Shown here piece by piece: positions 38,301 to 47,374 of a DNA stretch of 49,186 nt. The stretch spans positions 1 to 49,186 of the forward strand of contig CAIJXH010000017.1 of the NCBI GenBank assembly GCA_903824595.1. Direction: 5' to 3'. A model generated the notes under the pieces. That model was not told the origin of the DNA and did not search any database. It saw only the letters and a list, made by a program, of their open reading frames with translations. Source of the stretch: an uncultured bacterium (lineage in GTDB: Bacteria; Patescibacteriota; Minisyncoccia; Phycocordibacterales; UBA2100). A program made the position numbers and the translations under genes. Within the stretch, counting starts at the first letter, position 1, and each line of letters starts with the position of its first letter.

Positions 38301-39219
38301 ATACACCGCGCCTCTCAAGCAGTTCGTACCTTCAGGGACCGTGGTGAGTGTTTCTCATACGTATGCAACGAGCGTCTCTCCGATCGTGAGTATGAGCGCT
38401 ATCGATATGAACGGCATGCGGAGTAATGTGGTTACCTTGAACAGAATGATATGTGCGGTTTCTATGCCGCCAACAGTTCATGCGATCGTCGGAAGTAGCT
38501 CTGGGGGCAGTGCGTGTGTCGTCAATCAGCCCTATACGCTTACCATGCAGGCGACCGACCCCGAAGGCGACCAGCTCAAATACGAGATAGATTGGGGAGA
38601 TGGGTCCGCGCACTCTTTTGCTCCACTCTCCGGGTACGTCCCTTCTGGGACAGCTCAAACTGTTTCTCATACCTATGCTGCGTACACCGCAAGCACCATC
38701 AAAGTGCACGCCATAGATACAGGCGGCAATGTCTCTGCTGAACAAGATAGCGTGTTCTCGTGCGAATGTCCGCACGTGTTTCATTGCAATAATCAGACCA
38801 TCGAAGAAACACTATCTAATTGTAGTGTGCACAGGGGAGACACGTGCGTTGCGCCAAAATTTTGTTCGGAGGGTGCGTCAGTATGTTATGCGCCACCTTC
38901 ATTCAACCAAATCCCCAATCCAAACAACCCAACGGGCGCCAATCTGACAGGACATTTGCAAGCCATACCATCGCTTGTACGCAAGGGTTCCCCGGTCAAG
39001 CTCTATTGGAGTGTTGGCAATGTCAGTCGTTGCTCCGTATCAAGCTCTGATTCTGCGGCAGCGCATGATAGGTGGAGCGATTTCGCATCGACCAACGCGG
39101 GCGTGTCTACATCTGCCATACAAAGTCAAACCATCTACACGCTGCAGTGTTCAGGGCAAGCGGGATCGTTCACCGAAACAGCGACCGTGAATCTGGCGCC
39201 TGTAACGAGCGAAAAATAA
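35341..39219 (+). CDS. Giant surface protein with internal TM region, kelch-like repeats and Ig/PKD-like domains
   Basis: N-terminal signal; TFWIYLIFICIVSMVVLLWFLRKKMRARVMAPMLVMGVIVLLPGYARG mid-protein; repeated GDYVYLFGGY...YRAPVSNPLAWVDTGA. Confidence 0.8.
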   Translation: MRVMSYVFSALFCLFVCVPVMARAQSTTTPPQAIVLATVNIQNAQITKQDGHAFSISFDLTNREGVQHDVDYSVELIQDDNGQFVADQNVYLAHLILQEHSSTHQTITYTAPASLDGTYRMFISSKNASGFPFGVAYVKDVTLVSSSDVRISPHTCYLTVKEDKKSKHYMLTEGVDIAKDETIHLTCVAENTSDHSVSIIPEYQTRFRSEYGDNVPHVGGSQDPIVLPQHKTTQFTLELPKATKPQAYSVNISFGASHGIGSILVHYVLRGASATIQNISLDQNRYAAGDTALVSFMWTPSADGFPDSRAGTSSPSVVSFQAILTNRSGAVCGELTQSLPPTMVVHAPLSIAVNCLDPHLSLDLRDVHGVSLARGVLVVQSPVRTFWIYLIFICIVSMVVLLWFLRKKMRARVMAPMLVMGVIVLLPGYARGDTVMFPFGQASGPAHLAPITFTFNLDKSSYTPGSALTLTSYAEGTFCGNTVFEAYAYFVANLQGDWRTIMNAIVGQWAQPIGGNGWFGIHSESDSGYHTQIGPFSTVFTAPSYPGTYPLYIYAAGAQADLSGRWFYDDRTVALYFTVTGNSCWFNGTPIAHGGSTYAYPTATSVCGVSGQVRVCNNGVLSGSYPYSSCISNQAPLFSINSVTADSACTINKPYYVALSATDPENDKVRYEIQWNDGSPVESVPNIHNTPSGIVVTPWLGAWTDSGSTLPAELLGSQTSVIGTYIYLFGGQDKNGSAIDAIYRAPVSNPTSWVDTGAKLPARIFASQRVIIGDYVYLFGGYNTGPVSSIYRAPISNPLAWVDTGATLPGAPVASEAAIIGDFVYLFGGYTDDIYRAPVSNPLAWVKTGAKLPGVIGWSSLAVVGDYVYLFGGNTGEPRWTNVIWRAPVSNPLAWTDTGAHIPSTLDWSQAQVIGDYVYLFGGYTDAGGSQHAMNTVYRAPVSNPLSWADTGLVLPDGLAGSQAVSVGGAVYMLGGFQNNRGRSNVIYTAPLKQFVPSGTVVSVSHTYATSVSPIVSMSAIDMNGMRSNVVTLNRMICAVSMPPTVHAIVGSSSGGSACVVNQPYTLTMQATDPEGDQLKYEIDWGDGSAHSFAPLSGYVPSGTAQTVSHTYAAYTASTIKVHAIDTGGNVSAEQDSVFSCECPHVFHCNNQTIEETLSNCSVHRGDTCVAPKFCSEGASVCYAPPSFNQIPNPNNPTGANLTGHLQAIPSLVRKGSPVKLYWSVGNVSRCSVSSSDSAAAHDRWSDFASTNAGVSTSAIQSQTIYTLQCSGQAGSFTETATVNLAPVTSEK
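37430..38320 (+). repeat. Tandem kelch-type repeats, about six units
   Basis: Recurring VIGDYVYLFGG and APVSNPLAW(V/T)DTG; near-identical DNA such as gctcctgtctcaaaccctcttgc. Confidence 0.85.
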
Positions 39220-39249
39220 CAATACGCGGAAAACGGGAACCGCAAGAAA

Positions 39250-39441
39250 CTAATTCAGCAGTGTTGCCAAGATTACCTCCACGATGGTGACGGCGATAAA
39301 GAGCGCGAATGCGAACACGCACTGACGCCAGTCAAACTCAATGAACAACATACAAACAGCGTAGGTGCAAAACCCGACACATCCTATCCATAACGCGGAA
39401 TTGCACGCAAGAACCAATCCACCGATCTTTTTCATGTACAT
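39250..39441 (-). CDS. Small membrane protein (63 aa), paralogous to 33424-33612
   Basis: YAVCMLFIEFDWRQCVFAFALFIAVTIVEVILATLLN. Confidence 0.65.
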   Translation of the reverse strand: MYMKKIGGLVLACNSALWIGCVGFCTYAVCMLFIEFDWRQCVFAFALFIAVTIVEVILATLLN

Positions 39442-39504
39442 AAGTATAGCGCATTTCGACGCATGATACCCTTTGGATACTGACCGTGAGGCGGTATACT
39501 TATC

Positions 39505-40188
39505 ATGATGATCTATTACGATAACGTAACGAAAACGTATGGCAGTGCATCGCCTGCGGTACATGCAGTTACGTTGTCTATACAACCGGGAGAATTTGTG
39601 TCGATTGTCGGCCATTCTGGAGCGGGGAAGACGACGTTATTGAAGATGTTGTTTGCAGAAGTGCGACCGACAGAAGGTGATGTTTATTTTCGCGAACATC
39701 CGATTTCAGGTTTCCGTACCGCTGAACTCTTGAAACTGCGACGCAATATAGGTACGATTTTTCAGGATTTCCGCCTTATTCCGACAAAGAACGTGTATGA
39801 GAACATAGCGTTCGCGCTTGAGGTAGCAGGAAGAAGCGACGAAGACATCGAAGCAGATGTGCCCCATGTGCTCGAGCTCGTTGGATTGCCTGATAAACTG
39901 TGGAGCTTTCCATCACAGCTCTCTGGTGGCGAACAGCAGCGCGTGGCTATTGCGCGCGCTATTGTCAATCAGCCCGATGTGCTTATTGCAGATGAGCCAA
40001 CAGGCAACCTCGATCCTATCAATGCGCACGATGTGGTGGAAATTCTAAAAAAAATCAATGATCTTGGTACGACTGTGCTTCTTACGACGCACAACAAATC
40101 AGTCGTCGATTCCATCGGGCGACGCGTCGTCACAATGGACCAAGGACGCATTATCCGTGATGATGCGCAGGGAAAATACGTTTTGTAG
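39505..40188 (+). CDS. ftsE: Cell division ATP-binding protein FtsE
   Basis: GHSGAGKTTLLKMLF, LSGGEQQRVAIARAIVNQPDVLIADEPTGNLDP; followed by ftsX. Confidence 0.93.
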   Translation: MMIYYDNVTKTYGSASPAVHAVTLSIQPGEFVSIVGHSGAGKTTLLKMLFAEVRPTEGDVYFREHPISGFRTAELLKLRRNIGTIFQDFRLIPTKNVYENIAFALEVAGRSDEDIEADVPHVLELVGLPDKLWSFPSQLSGGEQQRVAIARAIVNQPDVLIADEPTGNLDPINAHDVVEILKKINDLGTTVLLTTHNKSVVDSIGRRVVTMDQGRIIRDDAQGKYVL

Positions 40189-40200
40189 TAGAATGACACT

Positions 40201-41127
40201 ATGGCACTTTGGATAAACATACAACGGGTTGCTCGATACGGACTCATCGGATTTGTGAGAAATGCTTTCGTGTCGTTGTCGGCGGTTTTGGTAATGACGA
40301 TCACGTTATTTGTCGTCTCTGGTATTATGCTTTCAAACGCGGCACTCGAGGCAACGCTAAAACAGCTGACCGATAAAGTGGATGTGACCGTGTATTTCCA
40401 GACCGATGCTTCTCAAGATCAGATAGCGCAAGTCCAAAAGATGCTCACGGCGTTGCCTGAAGTGGCGTCGATTGCTTTTGTATCGCGCGATCAGGCGCTG
40501 GCGTTGTTTCGCGAGCGGCACAAAAGCGACCAGTTGACCCTTCAAGCGCTTGATGAACTCTCGGATAATCCGCTCGGAGCTTCGCTTGAGGTGCGAGCAA
40601 AACAAACATCACAATACGAGTCGATCGCGCAATTCCTTGAGACTCAGCAAAAGAGCGATGGTGCGGGGTCCGCGATTGATCACGTGAACTTTTTTCGGAA
40701 TAAAGGTGCTATCGATCAGCTCACGAAGGTCATTGATGCGTCCCAGCGTGTTGGTTTTGCCGTTGCGCTCGTGCTCGTACTATCGTCGCTTTTGATCGCA
40801 TTCAATACGATACGATTGGCAATCTACACGTCGCGCGATGAAATAGGCGTCATGAATCTCGTGGGAGCATCACATTGGTATGTGCGTGGACCATTTGTCA
40901 TGTCAGGCGTGTTATATGGTGTTGTCTCGAGTCTCCTTGTGTTGCTGTTGCTGTATCCTGTGACGGCATGGCTTGGCCCGGCAAGCGGTCGTTTCTTCGG
41001 TTCGTTCAACGTATTTACGTATTTTGTTGAGCATTTCCCACACTTTTTTGCTGTTATCAGCAGTTCTGGTGTAGCGCTCGGCGCGTTATCCAGTTATCTC
41101 GCTGTCCGCCGCTACTTGCGGATATGA
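40201..41127 (+). CDS. ftsX: Cell division protein FtsX
   Basis: Four-TM topology, VDVTVYFQTDASQDQIAQVQ, ISRDEIGVMNLVGAS-type segment. Confidence 0.92.
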   Translation: MALWINIQRVARYGLIGFVRNAFVSLSAVLVMTITLFVVSGIMLSNAALEATLKQLTDKVDVTVYFQTDASQDQIAQVQKMLTALPEVASIAFVSRDQALALFRERHKSDQLTLQALDELSDNPLGASLEVRAKQTSQYESIAQFLETQQKSDGAGSAIDHVNFFRNKGAIDQLTKVIDASQRVGFAVALVLVLSSLLIAFNTIRLAIYTSRDEIGVMNLVGASHWYVRGPFVMSGVLYGVVSSLLVLLLLYPVTAWLGPASGRFFGSFNVFTYFVEHFPHFFAVISSSGVALGALSSYLAVRRYLRI

Positions 41128-41140
41128 TATTGTAGTCTGT

Positions 41141-42793
41141 ATGAAGCGTGCGCGCGCCGATCACAAATATATTTTCGTCGTGGGCGGCGTCATGTCGGGT
41201 GTTGGCAAAGGCATTGCGACCGCCTCAATCGGCAAAATACTTGCGGCGCGAGGACTTTCTGTGAATCTCGTGAAAGTCGATCCATATCTCAATGTTGATG
41301 CGGGCACCATGAATCCTACCGAGCATGGCGAAGTGTTCGTGCTTGATTCTGGTTTGGAGACCGATCAGGACATGGGCAACTACGAGCGTTTTCTCGATCG
41401 TGATCTCGGACCAGAAGACTATATGACCAGTGGTATGGTGTACCAGAGTGTTATTGAGCGCGAGCGCAATTTGGGCTATGGCGGCAAGTGTGTCGAAGCG
41501 GTGCCGCATGTGCGAGGTGCGATTGTCGAGCGTTTCGAGCGCGCAGCCGCGCTCGCCAAATCTGATGTCACGGTCGTTGAAATCGGCGGTACGGTTGGTG
41601 ATTTTTCAAACGCGCTCTTTATCGACGCGGCGCGCGTGTTGAAAATGAAATATTCTGAAGACGTGCTGTTCGTTATGGTGTCGTATTTGCCGGTGCCTTC
41701 GACGATCGGAGAAATGAAGACACGCCCGACGCAGCACGCGGTAGCGGCGCTGAATTCGTATGGTGTGCAGCCTGATGTTATTGTTGCGCGCTCTACGCAT
41801 CCGCTTGATCAAAAACGCAAAGAAAAACTTGCCATCCAATGCAGTGTGGAAGCAAATTGCATCATATCCGCACCCGATGTGGATTCGGTATACGATGTGC
41901 CGCTCAATTTCGAGCGCGACAAACTTTCCGACATTTTGCTCGAGACGCTTGATCTCCAGCCGAAGCACGAGTCTGACATGAGTGATTGGAGGCGTTTCGC
42001 GGCGCATGCGCACAACGGCAAAGGTACGGTGAAAATCGGCATCGTCGGCAAATATTTCGATACGGGCGACTTCGTGCTTTCCGATGCGTACCTCTCGGTG
42101 ATTGAGGCGATCAAATATTCCGCATACGCTGCGGGTGTGAAGCCCGAGATTTCATGGCTCAATGCAAAAGAGTACCAGACCAATCCAAAAGCTGTGTCGG
42201 AGCTCGCGGCATACGACGGCATCCTCGTACCGGGCGGCTTTGGTGAGACGGGCATAGAAGGCAAGATCAATGCGATTCGCTTCGCGCGCGAACACAAGAT
42301 TCCGTACTTCGGGCTTTGCTACGGTATGCAGCTCATGACGATTGAGTATGCGCGCAACGTCGCCAATCTCGCGGGTGCACACACGACCGAAATCGATCCC
42401 AAGACATCGCATCCCGTCATCATGATTCTGCCCGATCAGGCGGAAAAATTGGCACGCAAGGATTATGGTGGTTCGATGCGCCTCGGCGCGTATCCGTGTG
42501 TGTTGAAGAAGGGGACAATCGCGCGCAGTGCGTATGGTGCGGAAGAGATCTCCGAACGCCATCGTCATCGCTACGAGGTGAATCCAGAGTATATCGAGCG
42601 CTTGGAAAAAGCCGGACTCATCTTTTCTGGCAAATCGCCCGACGGCACGCTCATGGAAATCGCCGAACTCCCGAAGAACGAACATTCTTTCATGCTTGGT
42701 GCGCAATTCCATCCCGAGCTTCGCGCCCGTCCACTCTCTCCACATCCGCTCTTCAACGCGTTTATCGCGGCGGCGATACAAAAGCGTATTTAG
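41141..42793 (+). CDS. pyrG: CTP synthase
   Basis: KYIFVVGGVMSGVGKGIATASIGKIL; KVDPYLNVDAGTMNPTEHGEVFVLDSGLETDQDMGNYERFLD; GLCYGMQLM. Confidence 0.97.
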   Translation: MKRARADHKYIFVVGGVMSGVGKGIATASIGKILAARGLSVNLVKVDPYLNVDAGTMNPTEHGEVFVLDSGLETDQDMGNYERFLDRDLGPEDYMTSGMVYQSVIERERNLGYGGKCVEAVPHVRGAIVERFERAAALAKSDVTVVEIGGTVGDFSNALFIDAARVLKMKYSEDVLFVMVSYLPVPSTIGEMKTRPTQHAVAALNSYGVQPDVIVARSTHPLDQKRKEKLAIQCSVEANCIISAPDVDSVYDVPLNFERDKLSDILLETLDLQPKHESDMSDWRRFAAHAHNGKGTVKIGIVGKYFDTGDFVLSDAYLSVIEAIKYSAYAAGVKPEISWLNAKEYQTNPKAVSELAAYDGILVPGGFGETGIEGKINAIRFAREHKIPYFGLCYGMQLMTIEYARNVANLAGAHTTEIDPKTSHPVIMILPDQAEKLARKDYGGSMRLGAYPCVLKKGTIARSAYGAEEISERHRHRYEVNPEYIERLEKAGLIFSGKSPDGTLMEIAELPKNEHSFMLGAQFHPELRARPLSPHPLFNAFIAAAIQKRI

Positions 42794-42828
42794 CCGTTAG
42801 TGCTTTTTACTCGTATTCATTTTGCAGT

Positions 42829-43323
42829 CTATTGAATCTTGAACGAGCGCGCTGCGGATTCAATGATTTTCTTCTTGTAGTGTGGGAAATGTTCCTGCAG
42901 ATGTGCTGCAATACGCTTCTCGAGTATTTTTGGGCGGTGTTCTAGCATAGGTGTCTCTGCGATAATAGAACGGTATGCTTCATGGGCGACTTGAAGAAGT
43001 GAGACCATCTCATCTTCCGTTGATTTCATAATATCATCGCCAAATATCTCTGGGTCAACACCTGCCGTGCGCAAATAATTCTGTATCTCGATCATTTCTG
43101 CTTTGTGCATATCCCACTGTTTGCGCGGCGTTTCCATGTAGAACAAGCGAGCGCGATTCCTTGCGTTCTCGATGATCTCATCTTCTTCTGTTCTAGCGTT
43201 GGATGTTTGTTCGTTATCTTCCCCGAGTCCTTCGGACGCAAGGCGCTTCTCCCACTCCGCTTGTAATGCGGCTTGTTTCTCGGCGGATAATACTTTCTTC
43301 TTCGGACCAGATTCTATGCCCAT
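42829..43323 (-). CDS. Hypothetical protein
   Basis: MGIESGPKKKVLSAEKQAALQAEWEKRLASEGLGED..., open frame between flanking genes. Confidence 0.6.
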   Translation of the reverse strand: MGIESGPKKKVLSAEKQAALQAEWEKRLASEGLGEDNEQTSNARTEEDEIIENARNRARLFYMETPRKQWDMHKAEMIEIQNYLRTAGVDPEIFGDDIMKSTEDEMVSLLQVAHEAYRSIIAETPMLEHRPKILEKRIAAHLQEHFPHYKKKIIESAARSFKIQ

Positions 43324-43397
43324 AGAATAAAAGAGTATCACACGGATATACAAAAAAGAAGTCCGGATTGTGTAATCCGGACATGAGATGCATGTTG

Positions 43398-43646
43398 CTA
43401 TTGGATATATCGCTTTCTTGTAGAGTAATTCATCTGAATTTTAAACATTTCAAACGACACTCCCTGATCTCCGTCATCTGGAGATATTCCGGCCTCTCTC
43501 CTAGCGGCTACCCATATGCGCCGCAGTCGTTTGTCCGCATCAAAAGCGAGCATCCAGCTCGCACCTCCATTTTGGATAGTCTCCACAAGAATCTCCGCGC
43601 GGAGACTCTCTTTATATACCTTATATTGGTCAAAGGTTACGGTCAT
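43398..43646 (-). CDS. Hypothetical small protein
   Basis: MTVTFDQYKVYKESLRAEILVETIQNGGASWMLAFDADKRLRRIW... Confidence 0.55.
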   Translation of the reverse strand: MTVTFDQYKVYKESLRAEILVETIQNGGASWMLAFDADKRLRRIWVAARREAGISPDDGDQGVSFEMFKIQMNYSTRKRYIQ

Positions 43647-43765
43647 TTCATGACCTCCTCTTCTCTATTTCAACGATGCTCAAACGTTGATAATACAGAT
43701 ATATTCTACATATGCAAGAGATCATCGAACGTTGCATGCAATCGTGACAAACGCTACACTAACGC

Positions 43766-44806
43766 ATGTCAAAATTCTACGAAGGGTTTACGTTTGACGA
43801 TGTGCTTATTCGCCCCGGCGAAAGCCGTATGGAGCCACGGGAGGCATCGCTTGCGACGAGGTTGGCGGGGATTGATCTCGCGCTGCCGTTCCTCTCGGCG
43901 GCGATGGATCGCGTGACAGAAAGCTCGATGGCGATTGCGCTCGGGAAGCTGGGTGCGCTCGGCGTGATACATCGCAATTGCACCGTGGAAGAGCAGGTGC
44001 GAATGGTGCGCGAAGCGAAGGCGGCAGGAGTGTCTGTGGCTGCCGCGTGCGGACCATTTCACCTGGAGCGCGCCAAGGCGCTCGACGAAGCAGGGTGCGA
44101 TGCGATCGTCGTGGATTGTGCGCATGGACACAACATGAACGTGATGGAGAGTGCGAAAAAAATCAAGAAATCGCTCAAACATGCCAAACTCATCTTCGGC
44201 AACATCGCGACCGCCGAAGCGGCAAAAGCAGCATGCGCATTTGCCGACGCAGTGAAGGTGGGTGTGGGTCCGGGAAGTATTTGCACTACGCGTATTGTCT
44301 CGGGTGTGGGCGTGCCGCAGCTTTCGGCGATACTCGATGTTGCTGCTGTGGCGGCGAAGAAAAAAGTTCCCGTCATTGCCGATGGTGGTATGCGCACCTC
44401 GGGCGACATCGCAAAAGCGCTCGCGGCAGGAGCGTCGGCTGTCATGCTTGGCAATCTCTTGGCGGGTACCGACGAGGCACCGGGCGCGATCGTGGAACGT
44501 GAAGGAAAGAAATATAAAGAATATCGCGGCATGGGATCGCAAGCGGTGATCGAGAGTGCTTCCGGTTCAGAACGCTATCTCACCAAAGGCAGAAAGGCGG
44601 TGCCAGAAGGAGTGGAAGGGCTTGTGTCGTGCAAGGGTTCGGTGAGCGAGATTGTGGCGACGCTTGCGTCGGGTGTGCAGGTGGGCATGGGATACGTGGG
44701 CGCGTGTACGATTTCTGAATTTTCAAAAAAATCCCGCTTCATCCGCATTACACACGCTTCCATTGTGGAAAGTAAGCCGCACTCGCTCGCGGGGATTACG
44801 GGGTAG
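43766..44806 (+). CDS. guaB: IMP dehydrogenase lacking CBS domains
   Basis: [73 protein letters not shown]; no CBS insert. Confidence 0.92.
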   Translation: MSKFYEGFTFDDVLIRPGESRMEPREASLATRLAGIDLALPFLSAAMDRVTESSMAIALGKLGALGVIHRNCTVEEQVRMVREAKAAGVSVAAACGPFHLERAKALDEAGCDAIVVDCAHGHNMNVMESAKKIKKSLKHAKLIFGNIATAEAAKAACAFADAVKVGVGPGSICTTRIVSGVGVPQLSAILDVAAVAAKKKVPVIADGGMRTSGDIAKALAAGASAVMLGNLLAGTDEAPGAIVEREGKKYKEYRGMGSQAVIESASGSERYLTKGRKAVPEGVEGLVSCKGSVSEIVATLASGVQVGMGYVGACTISEFSKKSRFIRITHASIVESKPHSLAGITG

Positions 44807-44807
44807 T
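44776..44807. repeat. 32-bp dispersed repeat overlapping the guaB 3' end
   Basis: GCCGCACTCGCTCGCGGGGATTACGGGGTAGT; 31/32 identical to 46330-46361. Confidence 0.9.
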
Positions 44808-44848
44808 GTTCTCGGATTATATAGAACAATGACCTTGTTGTGTATCAA

Positions 44849-45715
44849 TCACTCGCTTGCCCATGTACGCGTGAATATCTTGTGTCCCTGAGTATCGAAA
44901 ATAGACATCTCACCAGGATTGCATTGTGTTCTGATGCTCCATAGCGCCGTGATCGATCCAAGTACACCATTTACGTTTTTGCATTGAAGAAAAATGGTTT
45001 CTGTTGCGGATGGGTCAGGTGTCAAGGATTGATCATAGTCGATGATGTGATAGACAGTGGAACCTGTGAGATATTTTGCCTCCACAGGGAGACCAGAAAC
45101 ACCAACAACCATACCATTGGCAAACGCCATTCGTTGTATACGCGGATCAGGTGGTGGTAGCGGTCCGTCGTAATTGTCGCCGTATGTCTTCACATACGAC
45201 GTAATTTCTTGCGCGGTTGGTTGCGATATTGACGCAAGAGCCGTGATACTCCCTCTATCCTTCAAAGCGGTAGTACACCCTCGTATCATTTCTACACGTG
45301 TTCTGGGTCCGATTGCTCCTTCATCAACCTTTGTGATTGCGATATTGTGAGCTGATTGCCAGTGTTGCAATGCTCGAGAGGTCGCTGTATTCAACTGACC
45401 AGTGATCGGTTCATCATATTCGCCTTCTGCCGAGAGAAACCTTTGCAATCTCGACACTTCGCCACCTGTATCAGCATCAGTGGCATCGAGGGAGAAATCA
45501 TGGGTCACCAACAAACAATGCGCGGCTGATGTTGTGGAATGCCCCTGTTCAGTGCCTCTTTTCATCATTTGTGTCGCTTGTGTAATCGCTTGCGACGCGA
45601 CTTGTGTGGCGGAATCTCTTGCGGATTGCGGAAGTGACGGATTGGCACTCACAATCCCAAGGAGAACGAGGGCGGTTTGGAGAAGCGCAATGATCGGTGC
45701 GAAGACGGAGGACAT
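44849..45715 (-). CDS. Secreted protein with peptidoglycan-binding-like (PG_binding_1) domain
   Basis: VSRLQRFLSAEGEYDEPITGQLNTATSRALQHWQSAHNI...GAIGPRTRVEM. Confidence 0.75.
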   Translation of the reverse strand: MSSVFAPIIALLQTALVLLGIVSANPSLPQSARDSATQVASQAITQATQMMKRGTEQGHSTTSAAHCLLVTHDFSLDATDADTGGEVSRLQRFLSAEGEYDEPITGQLNTATSRALQHWQSAHNIAITKVDEGAIGPRTRVEMIRGCTTALKDRGSITALASISQPTAQEITSYVKTYGDNYDGPLPPPDPRIQRMAFANGMVVGVSGLPVEAKYLTGSTVYHIIDYDQSLTPDPSATETIFLQCKNVNGVLGSITALWSIRTQCNPGEMSIFDTQGHKIFTRTWASE

Positions 45716-45814
45716 GATAATTATGAGTTACTTGATATGGATGAAGTGAACCATGGAAAAGATCGCGGGGCAATGCGTATGATGGGGAAAATTCTGGAGC
45801 GACGCGCACTCATT

Positions 45815-46060
45815 TCAATCAGCATGCTTGCGGATGTTCAGGAGTCGGTATACGTCATTTTCGATGCGGAAATAGAATCGGACGTTCCTACTGACGCGCG
45901 CTTGCCACACATCGGTTGTCCCGCCGTATTTCTTTGCGTGCAAAGAAGGGTGTCGTATGTCGCGCACAAGATACGCAATCTGCTTTTCAAACAACATTTG
46001 CACCGACGGGGGAAATGTCTTGAATGCGCGCCTAAAACTTGGTGTGCGGACGATATTCAT
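45815..46060 (-). CDS. RelE/ParE-superfamily toxin
   Basis: MNIVRTPSFRRAFKTFPPSVQMLFEKQIAYLVRDIRHPSLHAKKYGG...WQARVSRNVRFYFRIENDVYRLLNIRKH. Confidence 0.8.
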   Translation of the reverse strand: MNIVRTPSFRRAFKTFPPSVQMLFEKQIAYLVRDIRHPSLHAKKYGGTTDVWQARVSRNVRFYFRIENDVYRLLNIRKHAD

Positions 46061-46287
46061 GCGCGAAGATCCTTCATCAATTCCTCAACGGAATGAAAAG
46101 GTCCCGCGACATCGCCCTCCGCGTCTTCCTGTATGCTCGCGCGCAACCACGCGGGGAGCTTCTTCATTGACGGTGTTTTCGCGGGTGTGTGACGGGCAAT
46201 GCGCGTCAGAGACTCATACTCCTTGCGAGAAAGTACGACGAGATCATCGTTGATCGACAGGGACTTCGGGATGGTCAAAGTAGCCAT
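46057..46287 (-). CDS. Antitoxin partner of the 45815-46060 toxin
   Basis: ATGA overlap with toxin; MATLTIPKSLSINDDLVVLSRKEYESLTRI. Confidence 0.75.
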   Translation of the reverse strand: MATLTIPKSLSINDDLVVLSRKEYESLTRIARHTPAKTPSMKKLPAWLRASIQEDAEGDVAGPFHSVEELMKDLRA

Positions 46288-46329
46288 GACGACATTGTAG
46301 CACAATGGCTGGTTTTTATAGAATGGCAC

Positions 46330-46383
46330 GCCGCACTCGCTTGCGGGGATTACGGGGTAGTCGAGCATGTGTTGACGGGATAC
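46330..46383. repeat. Composite dispersed repeat: guaB-tail repeat followed by a diverged GTCGAACATGT...GGGATAC repeat
   Basis: 46330-46361 matches 44776-44807; 46360-46383 GTCGAGCATGTGTTGACGGGATAC vs GTCGAACATGTCGTGAGGGGATAC (20/24). Confidence 0.8.
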
Positions 46384-46421
46384 ATACCAAGATAGTACAT
46401 CAGCCCGTTTTGTTTTAGAGT

Positions 46422-47360
46422 ATGTGTATGGATTTGATCGCACGGATGGTTGCTTTTTGTATGACGATTCTTGCGGGGCTGTCGCACTCGGTCACCTATG
46501 TAGCGCCTTCACAGGTGATCGCCGCTTCACCTGAGTCTGTGAGTATGGTGTTTGGTGGCGACATGATGTTTGATCGCACCGTTCGACAGGTGATGGAGAT
46601 CAAGAGTGACGACTTCATTTTTTCATGTATTGACGACGTGTTGCATAACGACGATATCACGGTTGCAAATCTTGAAGGTCCGATAACTGAACACGCATCG
46701 ATCAGCGTGGGTTCACTGCCCGGTGACGGTTCAAATTTTACGTTTACATTTGCGACGAGTACCGCAATGCTTCTGGCGCGACACCACATTACTGTCGTAA
46801 ATCTTGGCAACAACCACGTCGTAAATTTTGGTACGAGCGGTGTACGCTCGACGATTTCTTTATTGCGTGAAGCGGGGGTGGATTATTTTGGAGATCCGAT
46901 TGCGCATAGGGTGACAACGTATGCCATGCATGGTGTGAATATCGCACTTATCGCGTACAACGAATTTGATTCTGGGGGTGCATCGAACGCTGCGTCGACT
47001 ACTCGCGCGGATATTCTCTATCAGAAAGCTGCGGGATATATGCCGATCGTGTATGCGCACTGGGGCGTGGAATACGCGACGACAAGTCCTTCATACGTCA
47101 GAGAACGTGCGCACTCGTTTGTCGATGCGGGTGCGATGTTGGTCATCGGCTCACATCCGCACGTGGTCGAAGATCACGAACTGTATCGTGGTATCCCTAT
47201 TTACTATTCACTCGGTAACTTTATATTTGATCAATATTGGAACGACGCGGTGAGGAATGGACTGCTCGTCTCGGTATTGCTGAATCGCAGGGGCGTTGCA
47301 AGCGTGCGTGAAATCCCTATACAACTTGAACATGATAGACGGACGTGTATGAAAAAATGA
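46422..47360 (+). CDS. CapA-family (PGA synthesis/metallophosphatase-like) protein
   Basis: MVFGGDMMFDRTVRQ; VANLEGPIT; NLGNNHVVNFGTSGVRSTI; VIGSHPHVVED; YYSLGNFIFDQYW. Confidence 0.9.
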   Translation: MCMDLIARMVAFCMTILAGLSHSVTYVAPSQVIAASPESVSMVFGGDMMFDRTVRQVMEIKSDDFIFSCIDDVLHNDDITVANLEGPITEHASISVGSLPGDGSNFTFTFATSTAMLLARHHITVVNLGNNHVVNFGTSGVRSTISLLREAGVDYFGDPIAHRVTTYAMHGVNIALIAYNEFDSGGASNAASTTRADILYQKAAGYMPIVYAHWGVEYATTSPSYVRERAHSFVDAGAMLVIGSHPHVVEDHELYRGIPIYYSLGNFIFDQYWNDAVRNGLLVSVLLNRRGVASVREIPIQLEHDRRTCMKK

Positions 47361-47374
47361 GATACACTGTGGGG

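Noticed and set aside
43769-44542. 257-aa minus-strand ORF opposite guaB
   Set aside because: Shadow ORF antisense to IMP dehydrogenase, His/Arg/Cys-rich composition
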